A stretch of 64,000 nt of DNA from Acidimicrobiales bacterium (GCA_028285495.1 JANQPB010000011.1:1-64000), one strand, 5' to 3'. Numbered from the stretch's first letter, positions 25,459 to 34,905 are shown. Program-made: numbers and translations. Notes: a model not told the origin generated them from the letters alone.

Positions 25459-27537
25459 TCACTCGACGACCGGCAACAGCGACGGATCGAGCAGGATGAA
25501 GCTGTCGAGCATCTCCTGGAAGGCCGCCATGTCCCGCTCGTCGGTCATCTGGGCCGAGACGAGGAAGACGGTGAGGCGGTTGGGGTCGGAGGCGAGGACG
25601 GTCACGACGAGGAGCTCGCCGCCGTTGCAGAGCTCGGCGTACAACAGCCCGTCGAAGACGCCGTCGTCATAGGGGTCGCGGGCGACCGGGCTGCAGGGAT
25701 CGTCGGCGTCGGCTGCGTTCTCGATCAGGGCGTCGAGGAAGAAGTCGGCGTCCCACACCCCGATGCCCTGGCTGCCGGACACCACCCCACCGGGAATGTT
25801 GGCGTCGGCCAGCGCCGCGTTGTTGTCCGGCGACACGATGACCTGACCGTCGGTCGGCAGCACGTCGGTCCACTCGGACGGGACGTCGACCACGAACGAG
25901 CGGTCGGGATCGGAGATCGTCTTGAAGTCGGTGTAGGGGCCCTGGGTCGACGGCAGGCTCGGCAGGTTCGCCAGCAGGGCCGAGCGGGGCGGCACCGTCG
26001 GGGCGGTGGTCGTCGGCGCCGTCGTCGTCGTGGTCGTCGACTCCTCGACATCCGGCTCGCTCGAGTCGGGACCGGACGGCGAACCGGCGTCGTCGATCGT
26101 CACGCCGCTGCTGGCGTCGCCGTCCTCGCCGTCGCCCTGGAGCGTCTGGACCTGCTGTCCGCCGGCCTCCTCGTCGTCGCCGCTGCGGCTGGCCACCGCG
26201 ACTGCGGTGACCACGACCAGCACCAGGGCGGCGGCCCCGGCCAGGAACCACGGCAGGCGGCTCGGGGAGCTCGGCGGCTCGATCGGGCCAGAGGTGTTGG
26301 TGCCCGGGGTGGCGGCCGTTGGCGGAGGCAGGTAGCCGGTGCCCGATCCGCCGGCGTGGCCCGAGTGGCCGGTGTGGCCGGCGAACGGCTGCGGGGCGGG
26401 AGCGGCGTGGCCGGCGTCCTGGCCCGGGGCGGGGTAGTCGCCCGGCGGCGCAGCCGGGGCGGGACCTGGGGTGGCCGGCGGGGCCGGCGGGATCGATCCG
26501 GCGGCCGCAGCCGGGGCGACCGGCTGGGGCCACGACGGGTCCGGCATCGACGGGGCCGGCACCCCGGGGTCGGGGGTCGACTGGCCGGGAGGCGGGGACC
26601 CGGGCGGCGGGTGGTCACCCGACGACGGTGGCGGCGACACCGTCCTGGTCGACCCGGCGTCGTCGGCGGCAACGGGCTGGTCGCCGGCCAGCCACAGGCG
26701 GGCCTCGGGGAGCCCGAGGCTGCGCTGGACCGCGAGGAGGGCCTGGCCGAGCTCGGCGGCCGACGGGTGCCGATCCTCCCGCTGCTTGGCCATCGCCCGC
26801 TCCAACACCACGGCCATGGCGTCTGGCACGCCCCGCTGGCGCAGGTCGGGTGTCGGGTCGTTCACGATCCTGGCGAACAGCGGGATCATCGACTCGTCGG
26901 TCGCCCGGACGAAGGCCGGGGAGCCGCTGATCAGCTCGAACAGGGTCGACGCCAGCGAGTAGACGTCGGACCGCTCGTCCGGCTTGTCGCCGGCGACGAC
27001 CTCGGGTGGGGCGTGGGCCACGCTGGCCGTGATCACCGAGCTCTTGGTCTCGGGGCTCCCGTCGAGCCTGGCGATCCCGAAGTCGCCGAGCTGGGCCCGA
27101 CCGAGGGCGTCGACCATGATGTTGCCCGGCTTGACGTCACGGTGGAGGACACCGGCCCGGTGGGCCGATTCGAGGGCCCCGCAGAGCTCGACGCCGATGG
27201 CGAGGGCCGAGTGCCACGGCACCGGCCCGGTCGCCTGGAGCCGGTCGGCGAACGAGCCGCCGGGCAGGTACTCCATGACCAGGTACGGCTCGCCGGTGCC
27301 GGCCGTGCCGCTGCGGAACACCGTGACGATGTTCGGGTGGCTGGACAGCACCCCCATGGCCCGTCGCTCCCGCTCGAACCGGGTGCGGCTGCGCTCGTCG
27401 AGCGGGCCGGACAGCAGCTTGACCGCCACCTCGCGGCCGAGCTCGTTCTCGGTGGCCCGATAGACCACACCGAAGCCGCCACGACCGATTTCGGTCAGGT
27501 CGGCGAGTCCGGGGATTGCTACATTGTCGCCACGCAC
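25459..27537 (-). CDS. Membrane serine/threonine protein kinase with extracellular domain
   Basis: 692 residues. The kinase domain spans about 8-270: GRGGFGVVYRA, lysine 40 in VAVKLL, HRDVKPGN at 132-139, DFG at 152-154, then APPEV. A proline-rich juxtamembrane part runs to 425, a membrane helix lies at 428-450, and an extracytoplasmic domain of about 240 residues resembles no PASTA repeat. The start is GTG (MRGDNVA), with GGGAGG upstream and a TAGCAT -10 box further up. It heads the seven-gene operon, so an outside signal probably enters through this kinase. Confidence 0.92.
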   Translation of the reverse strand: MRGDNVAIPGLADLTEIGRGGFGVVYRATENELGREVAVKLLSGPLDERSRTRFERERRAMGVLSSHPNIVTVFRSGTAGTGEPYLVMEYLPGGSFADRLQATGPVPWHSALAIGVELCGALESAHRAGVLHRDVKPGNIMVDALGRAQLGDFGIARLDGSPETKSSVITASVAHAPPEVVAGDKPDERSDVYSLASTLFELISGSPAFVRATDESMIPLFARIVNDPTPDLRQRGVPDAMAVVLERAMAKQREDRHPSAAELGQALLAVQRSLGLPEARLWLAGDQPVAADDAGSTRTVSPPPSSGDHPPPGSPPPGQSTPDPGVPAPSMPDPSWPQPVAPAAAAGSIPPAPPATPGPAPAAPPGDYPAPGQDAGHAAPAPQPFAGHTGHSGHAGGSGTGYLPPPTAATPGTNTSGPIEPPSSPSRLPWFLAGAAALVLVVVTAVAVASRSGDDEEAGGQQVQTLQGDGEDGDASSGVTIDDAGSPSGPDSSEPDVEESTTTTTTAPTTTAPTVPPRSALLANLPSLPSTQGPYTDFKTISDPDRSFVVDVPSEWTDVLPTDGQVIVSPDNNAALADANIPGGVVSGSQGIGVWDADFFLDALIENAADADDPCSPVARDPYDDGVFDGLLYAELCNGGELLVVTVLASDPNRLTVFLVSAQMTDERDMAAFQEMLDSFILLDPSLLPVVE

Positions 27538-27674
27538 CGGCGCTCGCCTCCCGCTCGCCTCCTCTGCTGCATGCTACCGATTCAACGCCACGACCATCCT
27601 CCGCGTCGATCGGGGGTACCCCCCACTACGGCGTGGGGCGTTGAACGGTTCGCGGCCCGGCTCGGCCAGGGGCG

Positions 27675-28379
27675 ATGATCCCACAACAGCTGGTCCTCGA
27701 CTTCATCGACGAACGGTACGAAGCCAGCCCAGGTGATGAGCTGACGTTCGGCCGATCGGCCGTCGTGGTGCTCGACGACCGCAACGAGTTCATGAGCCGA
27801 ACCGTTGGCGCGTTCGTGTTCCACGAGGGCTCGTGGTGGCTCCAGAATCGGAGCTCATCTGCCCAGCTGACCGTCGTGGCCGACTCGGGCCAGCAGACGC
27901 TGCTGCCCCCCGGCACGTCCGACCCGATCACGGTGGCCACGGGCACGATCCGCTTCACCGCGGGGCCGTCGAACTACGAGGTGGCGTTCGAGCTGCCCGA
28001 GCCCCCGGCCACCCCGAGCGCCCCGACGTTCGGCGCCGGTGACGTCGAGCGGACGGGCAAGCCGACCGCGGAGTTCGGGATCATCCCCCTCAACGACGAG
28101 CAGCGGGCCATGCTGGCCCTGTTCGCCGAGACCCGGCTGCGCGACCCGGGCGCCCCCCACCACGAGCTGCCGCCGAACGCGGAGGTGGCCCACCAGCTCG
28201 GCTGGTCGTTGAAGAAGCTGGACCGCAAGCTCGACTACCTCTGCGCCCGGCTCAGCTCGGCCGGTGTGCAGGGCCTGCGGGGCGAGCGGGGTGGTGAGGC
28301 CACCGACCGTCGACGTCGCCTGATCGATCACATCCTGAGCGTTCAGCTGATCTCGGTCGACGACATTCCCGCCCGGTGA
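27675..28379 (+). CDS. FHA-like N-domain with C-terminal helix-turn-helix
   Basis: 234 residues. The first 115 form an FHA-like beta-sandwich (DELTFGRSAVVVLDD, WWLQNRSSS) with weak phosphothreonine-binding residues. After a proline linker, NDEQRAMLALFAETR opens a helical segment, and VAHQLGWSLKKLDRKLDYL resembles a helix-turn-helix followed by RRRLIDHIL. This suggests a transcription regulator controlled by phosphorylation. It diverges from the kinase operon across 137 bases and may regulate it. AGGGGCG precedes the ATG. Confidence 0.7.
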   Translation: MIPQQLVLDFIDERYEASPGDELTFGRSAVVVLDDRNEFMSRTVGAFVFHEGSWWLQNRSSSAQLTVVADSGQQTLLPPGTSDPITVATGTIRFTAGPSNYEVAFELPEPPATPSAPTFGAGDVERTGKPTAEFGIIPLNDEQRAMLALFAETRLRDPGAPHHELPPNAEVAHQLGWSLKKLDRKLDYLCARLSSAGVQGLRGERGGEATDRRRRLIDHILSVQLISVDDIPAR

Positions 28380-28407
28380 GCGCGCCGGGCGGCGACGGTC
28401 GGGGATC

Positions 28408-29349
28408 CTAGATGCCGCGGCCGAGGCGGTGGGCCCAGGCGAGGGCCCGGTCGGCCGGGAGGCCGGCGGCGACGGCCAGGGCGAGGGGCCAACGCTTCTC
28501 GGTCGGACGGAGCCGCAGGATCTGCCCGACGGTCACGAGGGCACGACGGCGCTGCCCCATCGCGGCCCGGGCGACCGCCTGCTGACCTCGGATGCGGGCC
28601 AGCCCGTCCGGGTGGCGGTGGAGCTCCGGATACTTGTCGACGAGGTGGTCGAGCGCGTCGTCGATCGTCTTCCAGCGCTCGAAGAAGTACGACCCGCCGT
28701 GCCACCACACCCGGATCAGCGGTTGGGGGGCGACGGCGATCGCCCCGACGCGGGCCGTCCGCAACAGCAGGTCGTAGTCCTCGCCGTAGCTGCCGGGCAG
28801 GTCCTCGTCGACGGGACCGATGTCGTCGACCAGGCTCTGGCGCCGGACCAGCCAGCTCGATGGGTGGACCTCGGTCATCCGATCGCGCAAGAAGTCGTCG
28901 AAGCCGAGGCGGTCCGCTCGTGGCAGCCTCGGTGTGTCGACGTCCCGGTAGCGGATCAGGACACCCGTGCAGGCGGCGATCGCCCCCGGCGTCGCGTCCA
29001 CGGCGTCGAACTGGGCCTGCAGCTTGCCTGGCAGCCACTCGTCGTCGTCGTCGCAGAACGCGATCCAGGCGTTCGCCGCCTTGTCGATGCCGCTGTTGCG
29101 GGCGCCGGCAAGCCCCGGTGTCCGGTCGTTGCCGGTGACGACGATCCTCGGGCTCTGGCCCGGCTCGGTCTCGAGCGAGCGGTCGGGCTCGCTGCGATCG
29201 AAGACGACGATGATCTCGACGTCGTCGTCGTGGCGCTGGGCCCGGATGCCGTCGATGGCGCGACGCAGCAGCTCGGGCCGGTCCCGGGTGGCGATCACGA
29301 CCGAAACGGAGCGGGGCCCGACGCGTTCCGCGCCGCCGTCCACGCTCAC
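28408..29349 (-). CDS. Glycosyltransferase family 2
   Basis: 313 residues of a GT-A fold transferase: VSVVIATRDRPELLRRAIDG at the N-terminus, then GLAGARNSGI and WIAFCDDDDEW, which includes the nucleotide-sugar/metal-binding acidic motif. The start ATG overlaps the stop of the Alg13-like gene by four bases. With the Alg14/Alg13-like pair it probably builds a cell-surface or exported glycan. No polymerase or flippase lies nearby. Confidence 0.9.
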   Translation of the reverse strand: MSVDGGAERVGPRSVSVVIATRDRPELLRRAIDGIRAQRHDDDVEIIVVFDRSEPDRSLETEPGQSPRIVVTGNDRTPGLAGARNSGIDKAANAWIAFCDDDDEWLPGKLQAQFDAVDATPGAIAACTGVLIRYRDVDTPRLPRADRLGFDDFLRDRMTEVHPSSWLVRRQSLVDDIGPVDEDLPGSYGEDYDLLLRTARVGAIAVAPQPLIRVWWHGGSYFFERWKTIDDALDHLVDKYPELHRHPDGLARIRGQQAVARAAMGQRRRALVTVGQILRLRPTEKRWPLALAVAAGLPADRALAWAHRLGRGI

Positions 29350-29963
29350 GCCGACTCCGCCCCGGCGACGGCCGACTCGGCCGCCGGCGCGTCGGCGGCG
29401 ACGTTGGCCGGCGACGACGGGACGACCGGGGTGGTCGTGCCGAGCAGCTCGTCGACGACCCGCCCGAACTCGATCACCCCGCCGATCGTGCGCTCGTCGA
29501 TCGGCAGGCTGAACCGCTCGGGGAACTCGGTGGCCTCGTCGAGCAGGCGATGGAGCTCGGCCCGACCGTTGGCCACCTCGGCCAGCTCGTGCCGCTTGAG
29601 GTGGCTGGCGAACCGTTGCTGGTGATCGTCGACGTGCTCGCCCCGGTCGGGGTCGCGGGGCACGACGATCGGGAGGCGGCCGGCCATCCGGGCGTCCATC
29701 ACCGTCGACGGGCCGCCGTGGCTGATCACGACGTCGGCACGGGCGAACCGCTCACACAGCTCGGGGTGGGGCAGCAGATCGATCGTGGCGCAGTGCTCGC
29801 CCGGGGCCGAGGTGCCCCGCTGGATCAGCACCGCCGACTCGGGGTGCTCGGCCGCCCACTCGTCGACCCAGCCGACGAGCCGGTCGAACGGGTGGTGGTC
29901 GGTACCGACCGCCACCAGGACCTGCGCCTGTTCCTGCTCGGCCATCCGCCGCCGTTCCGCCAT
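29346..29963 (-). CDS. Alg13/PssE-like glycosyltransferase catalytic subunit
   Basis: 205 residues resembling the C-terminal half of a GT28 glycosyltransferase: VLVAVGTDHHPFDRLVGWV, then the donor-binding ADVVISHGGPSTVMDARMAG and PIVVPRD. Alone it lacks the acceptor and membrane half, which the Alg14-like gene just upstream supplies; these two act as a split enzyme in known cases. The C-terminal 30 residues are alanine-rich. An ATG at 29945 is an alternative start. Confidence 0.85.
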   Translation of the reverse strand: MAERRRMAEQEQAQVLVAVGTDHHPFDRLVGWVDEWAAEHPESAVLIQRGTSAPGEHCATIDLLPHPELCERFARADVVISHGGPSTVMDARMAGRLPIVVPRDPDRGEHVDDHQQRFASHLKRHELAEVANGRAELHRLLDEATEFPERFSLPIDERTIGGVIEFGRVVDELLGTTTPVVPSSPANVAADAPAAESAVAGAESA

Positions 29964-30001
29964 CGATCGACCGCCTTTCCACGCTCACCTGAACTCGGAA
30001 C

Positions 30002-30532
30002 TCAATAGAGGGGCCCGACGAGCACGCTGTCCCGGTAGAGCGCTTGCTGCTCGGGCCACTGGACGAGGAACAACGAGGCCAGCGGTGCGCACAGCTTCCC
30101 GCTCAAGGTCTTCGAGTCGATCCGGTCGTAGACCTCGAGGTACACCGTCGGGATCCGCAGCAGACGGGCGACGAGGAAGAACGGAACGGCGACGCCGGCC
30201 CCGTTCGACACGATCACGTCCGGCCGGAACCGACGAACCACCGACGCCGCCAACGGCAGGTTGCGGAGCAGGTTCTTGACGCTCCGCGTCGTCGGGTGGT
30301 GGGCCGGGATCAGGATCTCGCCCTCGAGCTTCGACCGGGCGTCGGGCAGGTCGAACGTGACCCACTGTCGCTCGTGGTGTGCCCACCACGACCGGAGCTG
30401 CAGGAGCTGCGACAGGTGCCCGCCGGACGACGAGACGAACAGCACTCGCCTCGGACGGTCGTCCGGACCCGGAAGCGGAGGCTGATCGAGGGGATCGAGC
30501 TGGCGCACTGGCATCGCCATACCGATCGACAT
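30002..30532 (-). CDS. Alg14/PssD-like glycosyltransferase membrane subunit
   Basis: 176 residues: VLFVSSSGGHLSQLLQL, then FRPDVIVSNGAGVAVPFFLV and YLEVYDRIDSKTLSGK, the typical Alg14/PssD pattern. It recruits the Alg13-like catalytic subunit to the membrane, where the pair transfers a sugar to a lipid-linked acceptor. It leads the three-gene set and is divergent from cysD over about 270 bases. Those bases hold a divergent promoter region but no riboswitch that I recognise. Confidence 0.85.
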   Translation of the reverse strand: MSIGMAMPVRQLDPLDQPPLPGPDDRPRRVLFVSSSGGHLSQLLQLRSWWAHHERQWVTFDLPDARSKLEGEILIPAHHPTTRSVKNLLRNLPLAASVVRRFRPDVIVSNGAGVAVPFFLVARLLRIPTVYLEVYDRIDSKTLSGKLCAPLASLFLVQWPEQQALYRDSVLVGPLY

Positions 30533-30806
30533 CGACGCGATCCGGCCGCGACCTGAGCGGAACCGGAGACGAGCCCAGCGGCGAGGTGACCCGATCCGGT
30601 CGGACTACGTTCGACAGCCAGGCGGGTGGATCTTCCCACGGCCGAACCACCCGGCCCCGTTGATACGCTTTGTAGGCGAGGGACAGCGCCTGCTGGTTCA
30701 GGAGGGCTTCTGACAGGGCGATACGCCAAGGGCGGCCCTTCCACCACCATGCCGCCCCCGAGACCCTGAGCGTAAGGGTTTGTCGAGAACGACCGAGGAT
30801 CATGTC

Positions 30807-31712
30807 ATGAAGACCCATGTGTCGCACCTGGCCCACCTGGAGTCGGAGGCCATCCACATCATCCGTGAGGTGGCCGCCGAGTTCGAGCGGCCCTGCCTGC
30901 TCTTCTCGGGCGGCAAGGACTCCATCGTGGTCCTGCACCTGGCCCTGAAGGCCTTCGCCCCGGCACCGCTGCCGTTCCCGATCATGCACGTCGACACGGG
31001 CCACAACTTCCCCGAGGTCATCGCCTTCCGGGACAAGGTCGTCGCCGAGAACGGCATCCGGCTCGTCGTCGCCTCGGTCCAGGCCGCGATCGATGCCGGC
31101 AAGGCCGTCGAGGAGACCGGCCCACGGGCCTCCCGCAACCGGCTCCAGACCGGCGTCCTGCTCGACGCCATCGAGGAGCACCGGTTCGACGCCCTCTTCG
31201 GCGGCGCCCGCCGCGACGAGGAGAAGGCGAGGGCGAAGGAGCGGGTCTACTCGTTCCGTGACGAGTTCGGCCAGTGGGACCCGAAGGGTCAGCGGCCCGA
31301 GCTGTGGAACCTCTACAACGGCCGCTACAAGGCCGGCGAGCACATGCGGATCTTCCCGATCTCCAACTGGACCGAGCTCGACATCTGGCACTACATCCGA
31401 GACGACGAGATCGAGATCCCGGCCGTCTACTACGCCCACAACCGCGAGGTCTTCGAGCGCGACGGCATGTGGCTCGGCGTCACCGACTTCCTCAAGCCGA
31501 TGGAGGGCGAGACCGTCGAGGAGAAGCTGGTCCGCTTCCGCACGATCGGCGACGCCACCTGCACCGGCGCCGTCGAGTCACCGGCGTCGACGATCGAGCA
31601 GGTGATCGACGAGGTGGCGGCGACACGACTGACCGAGCGGGGCGCCACCCGGGCTGACGATCGGGTCAGCGAAGCGGCGATGGAAGACCGCAAGAAGGAG
31701 GGGTACTTCTAA
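30807..31712 (+). CDS. cysD: Sulfate adenylyltransferase subunit 2
   Basis: A 301-residue small catalytic subunit that makes APS from sulfate and ATP. It has SEAIHIIREVAAEF, the PP-loop SGGKDS (residues 34-39) and the conserved RREDEEKARAKER-like segment (here RRDEEKARAKERVYSFRDEF). The ATG at 30807 gives the family's normal length and has GAGG about eight bases upstream; a TTG at 30780 is less likely. Two bases separate it from cysN. Sulfate is thus activated for cysteine synthesis or sulfation. Confidence 0.97.
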   Translation: MKTHVSHLAHLESEAIHIIREVAAEFERPCLLFSGGKDSIVVLHLALKAFAPAPLPFPIMHVDTGHNFPEVIAFRDKVVAENGIRLVVASVQAAIDAGKAVEETGPRASRNRLQTGVLLDAIEEHRFDALFGGARRDEEKARAKERVYSFRDEFGQWDPKGQRPELWNLYNGRYKAGEHMRIFPISNWTELDIWHYIRDDEIEIPAVYYAHNREVFERDGMWLGVTDFLKPMEGETVEEKLVRFRTIGDATCTGAVESPASTIEQVIDEVAATRLTERGATRADDRVSEAAMEDRKKEGYF

Positions 31713-31714
31713 TC

Positions 31715-32968
31715 ATGGATCTCCTGCGACTGGCCACGGCCGGCTCCGTCGACGACGGCAAGAGCACGCTCATCGGCCGCCTGCTGTACGACTCGAAGTC
31801 GATCTTCGAGGATCAGCTCGAGTCGATCGAGGCCACCTCGGCCTCCCGGGGCGACGAGCACACGAACCTGGCGCTCCTGACCGACGGCCTGCGGGCCGAG
31901 CGGGAGCAGGGCATCACGATCGACGTCGCCCACCGCTACTTCACCACCCCGAAGCGGAAGTTCATCATCGCCGACACCCCTGGGCACATCCAGTACACCC
32001 GCAACATGGTCACCGGCGCCTCGACCGCCGACCTGGCGATCGTGCTCATCGACGCCCGAAAGGGCATCATCGAGCAGTCTCGGCGGCACTCGTTCCTGGC
32101 CAGCCTGCTGCGCATCCCGCACCTGGTCCTCGCCGTCAACAAGATGGACCTGGTCGACTACGACCAGGAGGTCTTCGAGCGGATCCGGGCCGAGTACATC
32201 GAGTTCGCCACCCGGCTCGACATCGCCGACCTGACCTTCATCCCGATCTCGGCCCTGCACGGCGACAACGTCGTCGACCGGTCGGTGAACATGGACTGGT
32301 ACAACGGCTCGACGCTCCTCCACCACCTGGAGGAGGTCTACATCGCCTCGGACCGCAACATGGTCGACGTTCGGTTCCCGGTCCAGTACGTGGTCCGCCC
32401 CCAGAGCACCGAGCACCACGACTTCCGGGGCTACGCCGGCACCGTCGCCGGTGGCGTGATGAAGCCGGGTGACGAGGTGGCGGTGCTGCCCTCCGGCTTC
32501 ACCACCCGCATCAAGTCGATCATCGGCCCGAGCGGCGAGGTCGAGGAGGCCTACGCCCCGATGGCGGCCACGATCCTGCTCGAGGACGATCTCGACATCT
32601 CCCGTGGCGACATGATCTGCCGGGTGAACAACCAGCCGACGCCGACCCAGGACCTCGAGGCGATGGTCTGCTGGATGTCGGAGGCATCGCAGCTGACCGC
32701 CGGCTCGAAGCTGGCGATCAAGCACAGCACGCGCTGGGCCAGGGCGCTGGTCAAGGACTTCCGGTACCGGCTCGACATCAACACGCTGCACCGTGACCCC
32801 GACACCACGTCGCTGTCGCTGAACGAGATCGGCCGGGTCCGCCTGCGGACCACCCAGCCGCTGTTCGTCGACACCTACGAGCGGAACCGGACCACCGGCA
32901 GCTTCATCCTCGTCGACGAGACCACCAACGTCACCGTCGGCGCCGGGATGATCAGGGATACGGAGTAG
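31715..32968 (+). CDS. cysN: Sulfate adenylyltransferase subunit 1 (GTPase)
   Basis: A 417-residue EF-Tu-like GTPase that drives CysD. The G motifs are GSVDDGKSTL, DTPGH and NKMD. Switch region sequence REQGITIDVAHRYF is as in all CysN. It lacks the fused C-terminal APS kinase found in mycobacterial CysNC; here the kinase is a separate next gene. Slightly shorter than the E. coli protein. Confidence 0.97.
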   Translation: MDLLRLATAGSVDDGKSTLIGRLLYDSKSIFEDQLESIEATSASRGDEHTNLALLTDGLRAEREQGITIDVAHRYFTTPKRKFIIADTPGHIQYTRNMVTGASTADLAIVLIDARKGIIEQSRRHSFLASLLRIPHLVLAVNKMDLVDYDQEVFERIRAEYIEFATRLDIADLTFIPISALHGDNVVDRSVNMDWYNGSTLLHHLEEVYIASDRNMVDVRFPVQYVVRPQSTEHHDFRGYAGTVAGGVMKPGDEVAVLPSGFTTRIKSIIGPSGEVEEAYAPMAATILLEDDLDISRGDMICRVNNQPTPTQDLEAMVCWMSEASQLTAGSKLAIKHSTRWARALVKDFRYRLDINTLHRDPDTTSLSLNEIGRVRLRTTQPLFVDTYERNRTTGSFILVDETTNVTVGAGMIRDTE

Positions 32969-32971
32969 TCG

Positions 32972-33577
32972 TTGTCCGACAACGGCGGTGCACCCAAGAC
33001 CGCCAACACCGTCTGGCACCCGTCCGACGTCGATCGGGCCGACCGGTGGCGAGCCGCCGGCGGCGCCGGGGCCACGCTGTGGCTGACCGGCCTGTCCGGC
33101 TCGGGCAAGTCGACGATCGCGGTCGAGCTGGAGCGCCAGCTGCTGGCGGCCGGCCGCCCGGCCTACCTGCTCGACGGCGACAACCTCCGCCACGGCCTCA
33201 ACGGCGACCTCGGGTTCTCGGCCGAGGACCGCGACGAGAACGTGCGGCGGGTCGGCCACGTCGCCCGGTTGTTCTGCGACGCCGGCGTCGTGGCCATCGT
33301 GCCGCTGATCAGCCCGTACCGGGCGGCCCGCGACCTGGTGCGTGAGCTGCACGCGACGGCCGATCTGCCGTTCCTCGAGGTGTTCGTCGACACCCCGCTC
33401 GAGGTGTGCGAGAGCCGCGACCCGAAGGGCCTGTACGCCAAGGCCAGGGCGGGTGAGATCACCGGCATGACCGGGATCGACGACCCCTACGAGGCGCCGG
33501 TCGACCCGGAGCGTCGGGTCACCCCGGACGACGGCGACCCGGCGGCGATCGCCGCCGCCCTCATCGCCACCCTCTGA
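32972..33577 (+). CDS. cysC: Adenylylsulfate kinase
   Basis: 201 residues. It phosphorylates APS to PAPS. P-loop GLSGSGKSTIA, APS-binding LDGDNLRHGLNGDLGFS and ENVRRVGHVARLF, and lid PYRAARD are all present. The TTG start at 32972 lies four bases after the cysN stop with GGAG at good spacing. It completes a cysD-cysN-cysC operon. The gene is convergent with the LCP gene. Confidence 0.95.
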   Translation: MSDNGGAPKTANTVWHPSDVDRADRWRAAGGAGATLWLTGLSGSGKSTIAVELERQLLAAGRPAYLLDGDNLRHGLNGDLGFSAEDRDENVRRVGHVARLFCDAGVVAIVPLISPYRAARDLVRELHATADLPFLEVFVDTPLEVCESRDPKGLYAKARAGEITGMTGIDDPYEAPVDPERRVTPDDGDPAAIAAALIATL

Positions 33578-33619
33578 GGGCCGGCCCGACCGCAGCGACC
33601 GCCGAGCCCGTTTGGCCCG

Positions 33620-34732
33620 CTATCGGAAGCGGTCGAGCACCGCCGCGGCCTCGGCCTCCCGCAACACGAGGACCTGGGCGCCGCCACCGGTGACGTGATC
33701 GGATACGGGCAGGGCATGACTCGTGACCCCGTCGGCACCGACGGCGGCCGTCGTCCGGACGAGGTCGAGCACGGCCGACAGGCTCGTGCCCCGGTCGAGG
33801 ACCATGCTCTCGGCGCCGGCGGCCAGCACCCGGTCGATGGTCAGCACCCCGGTCGGGCCGACCGCCGAACCGGCGGCGTCGACGATCCGGGCCAGGAGCA
33901 GTCGCTGGCGCTCCGTTCGACCGATGTCGCCGGTCGGGTCGACCCGCCAGGCCCCGTCGATCAGCTCCTCGTAGGTGCGGCTGCGGGCGAGGGCGAGCGC
34001 CTGCTCGCCATCGAGCCGGTTCGGCCCCGCGATCTCGACCACCAGCCCCGAGTTCACGTCGCGGGCGGGGTTGGGGAAGTCCATCGTGATCCCACCGAGG
34101 GCGTCGACGACATCCCGGAACCCGACGAAGTCGACCTCCGCGTAGTGGTTGATCTCGATCCCGAGGGCGGCCTCGACGGTGGTCACCAGCCGCTGCGGCC
34201 CCCCGGGGCCGGCGGAGCCGCCGTTGTAGGCGCCGTTTATCCGACCCGTCCCGACGCCGTCGATCGGCACCCACAGGTCCCGGGGGACCGACAGGACGTC
34301 GACGGCGCCGCTCGACCCGTCGGCCCGGACCACCACGATGGTGTCGGTACGGGTCCCGGTCACCACCTCACCGAGGAAGGCGCCGGCGTTCGGCTCGTCC
34401 GGGCTGATCCCGGCGCGGCTGTCGGTCCCGACCAGGAGCCAGTTGGCCACGCCGCCGGTCGGGGCCTGAACCGCGGCCACGTCGACGCGGGAGATCTGGC
34501 CGAATCGCCGCACCTCCCAGGCGACGAAGCCGGCGATCAGCACGAGCAGGGTGAGGATGCCGAGCACGGCCAGCATCGCCGCCCGCCTGGCCCGATCGGC
34601 CGGGCCCCGGGCACGCCGCGGGCCCGGCCGCTCCCCCAGTGGGTCGGGGGAGGGCCGGGCGGGCGCGTCGGGCAGTTGCGGCGGATGGAGTTCCATGATC
34701 GGCGGCGGTCCTGGCGGGGACCGGTCGATCAT
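33620..34732 (-). CDS. LytR-CpsA-Psr (LCP) family protein
   Basis: About 370 residues: a proline-rich cytoplasmic start, one membrane helix (AMLAVLGILTLLVLIAGFVAW), then the LCP domain. LCP residues seen are RTDTIVVVRAD, VLSVPRDLWV, GRINGAYNGG, VDALGGITMDF and the arginine-rich ALALARSR...RTERQR. The family attaches polymers such as arabinogalactan or teichoic acids to peptidoglycan. A TATGAT box overlaps the first ATG, so the real start may be the ATG at 34696. Confidence 0.92.
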   Translation of the reverse strand: MIDRSPPGPPPIMELHPPQLPDAPARPSPDPLGERPGPRRARGPADRARRAAMLAVLGILTLLVLIAGFVAWEVRRFGQISRVDVAAVQAPTGGVANWLLVGTDSRAGISPDEPNAGAFLGEVVTGTRTDTIVVVRADGSSGAVDVLSVPRDLWVPIDGVGTGRINGAYNGGSAGPGGPQRLVTTVEAALGIEINHYAEVDFVGFRDVVDALGGITMDFPNPARDVNSGLVVEIAGPNRLDGEQALALARSRTYEELIDGAWRVDPTGDIGRTERQRLLLARIVDAAGSAVGPTGVLTIDRVLAAGAESMVLDRGTSLSAVLDLVRTTAAVGADGVTSHALPVSDHVTGGGAQVLVLREAEAAAVLDRFR

Positions 34733-34860
34733 AGGCCCGACGAAGACTGGTTGGTTGCCGACGAGGCAGCGACCTCGGGTGGCGGAGCCGGCTCGGATGG
34801 TGTTGCTCCGGGTGTCGCCCGGCTGGCTCCGTCGATGTCGACATGGATCAAGATAGCCGA

Positions 34861-34889
34861 AAGGTGGCGTCCCCTCGATACGCCACCTT
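34861..34889. promoter_or_regulatory. 10-bp inverted repeat at the divergent LCP / zinc-ribbon promoter
   Basis: AAGGTGGCGT and ACGCCACCTT pair perfectly around a nine-base centre. A -10 box TAAAGT at 34893-34898 follows directly, seven bases before a GTG start. The position over the -35 region of that promoter suggests an operator. There is no T-run, so a terminator is unlikely. Confidence 0.6.
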
Positions 34890-34905
34890 GGGTAAAGTCG
34901 CAGTC

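Noticed and set aside
30533..30806. SAM- or sulfur-responsive riboswitch before cysD
   Set aside because: I looked for SAM-I/SAM-IV-like helices and conserved loops and saw none that I could pair convincingly.
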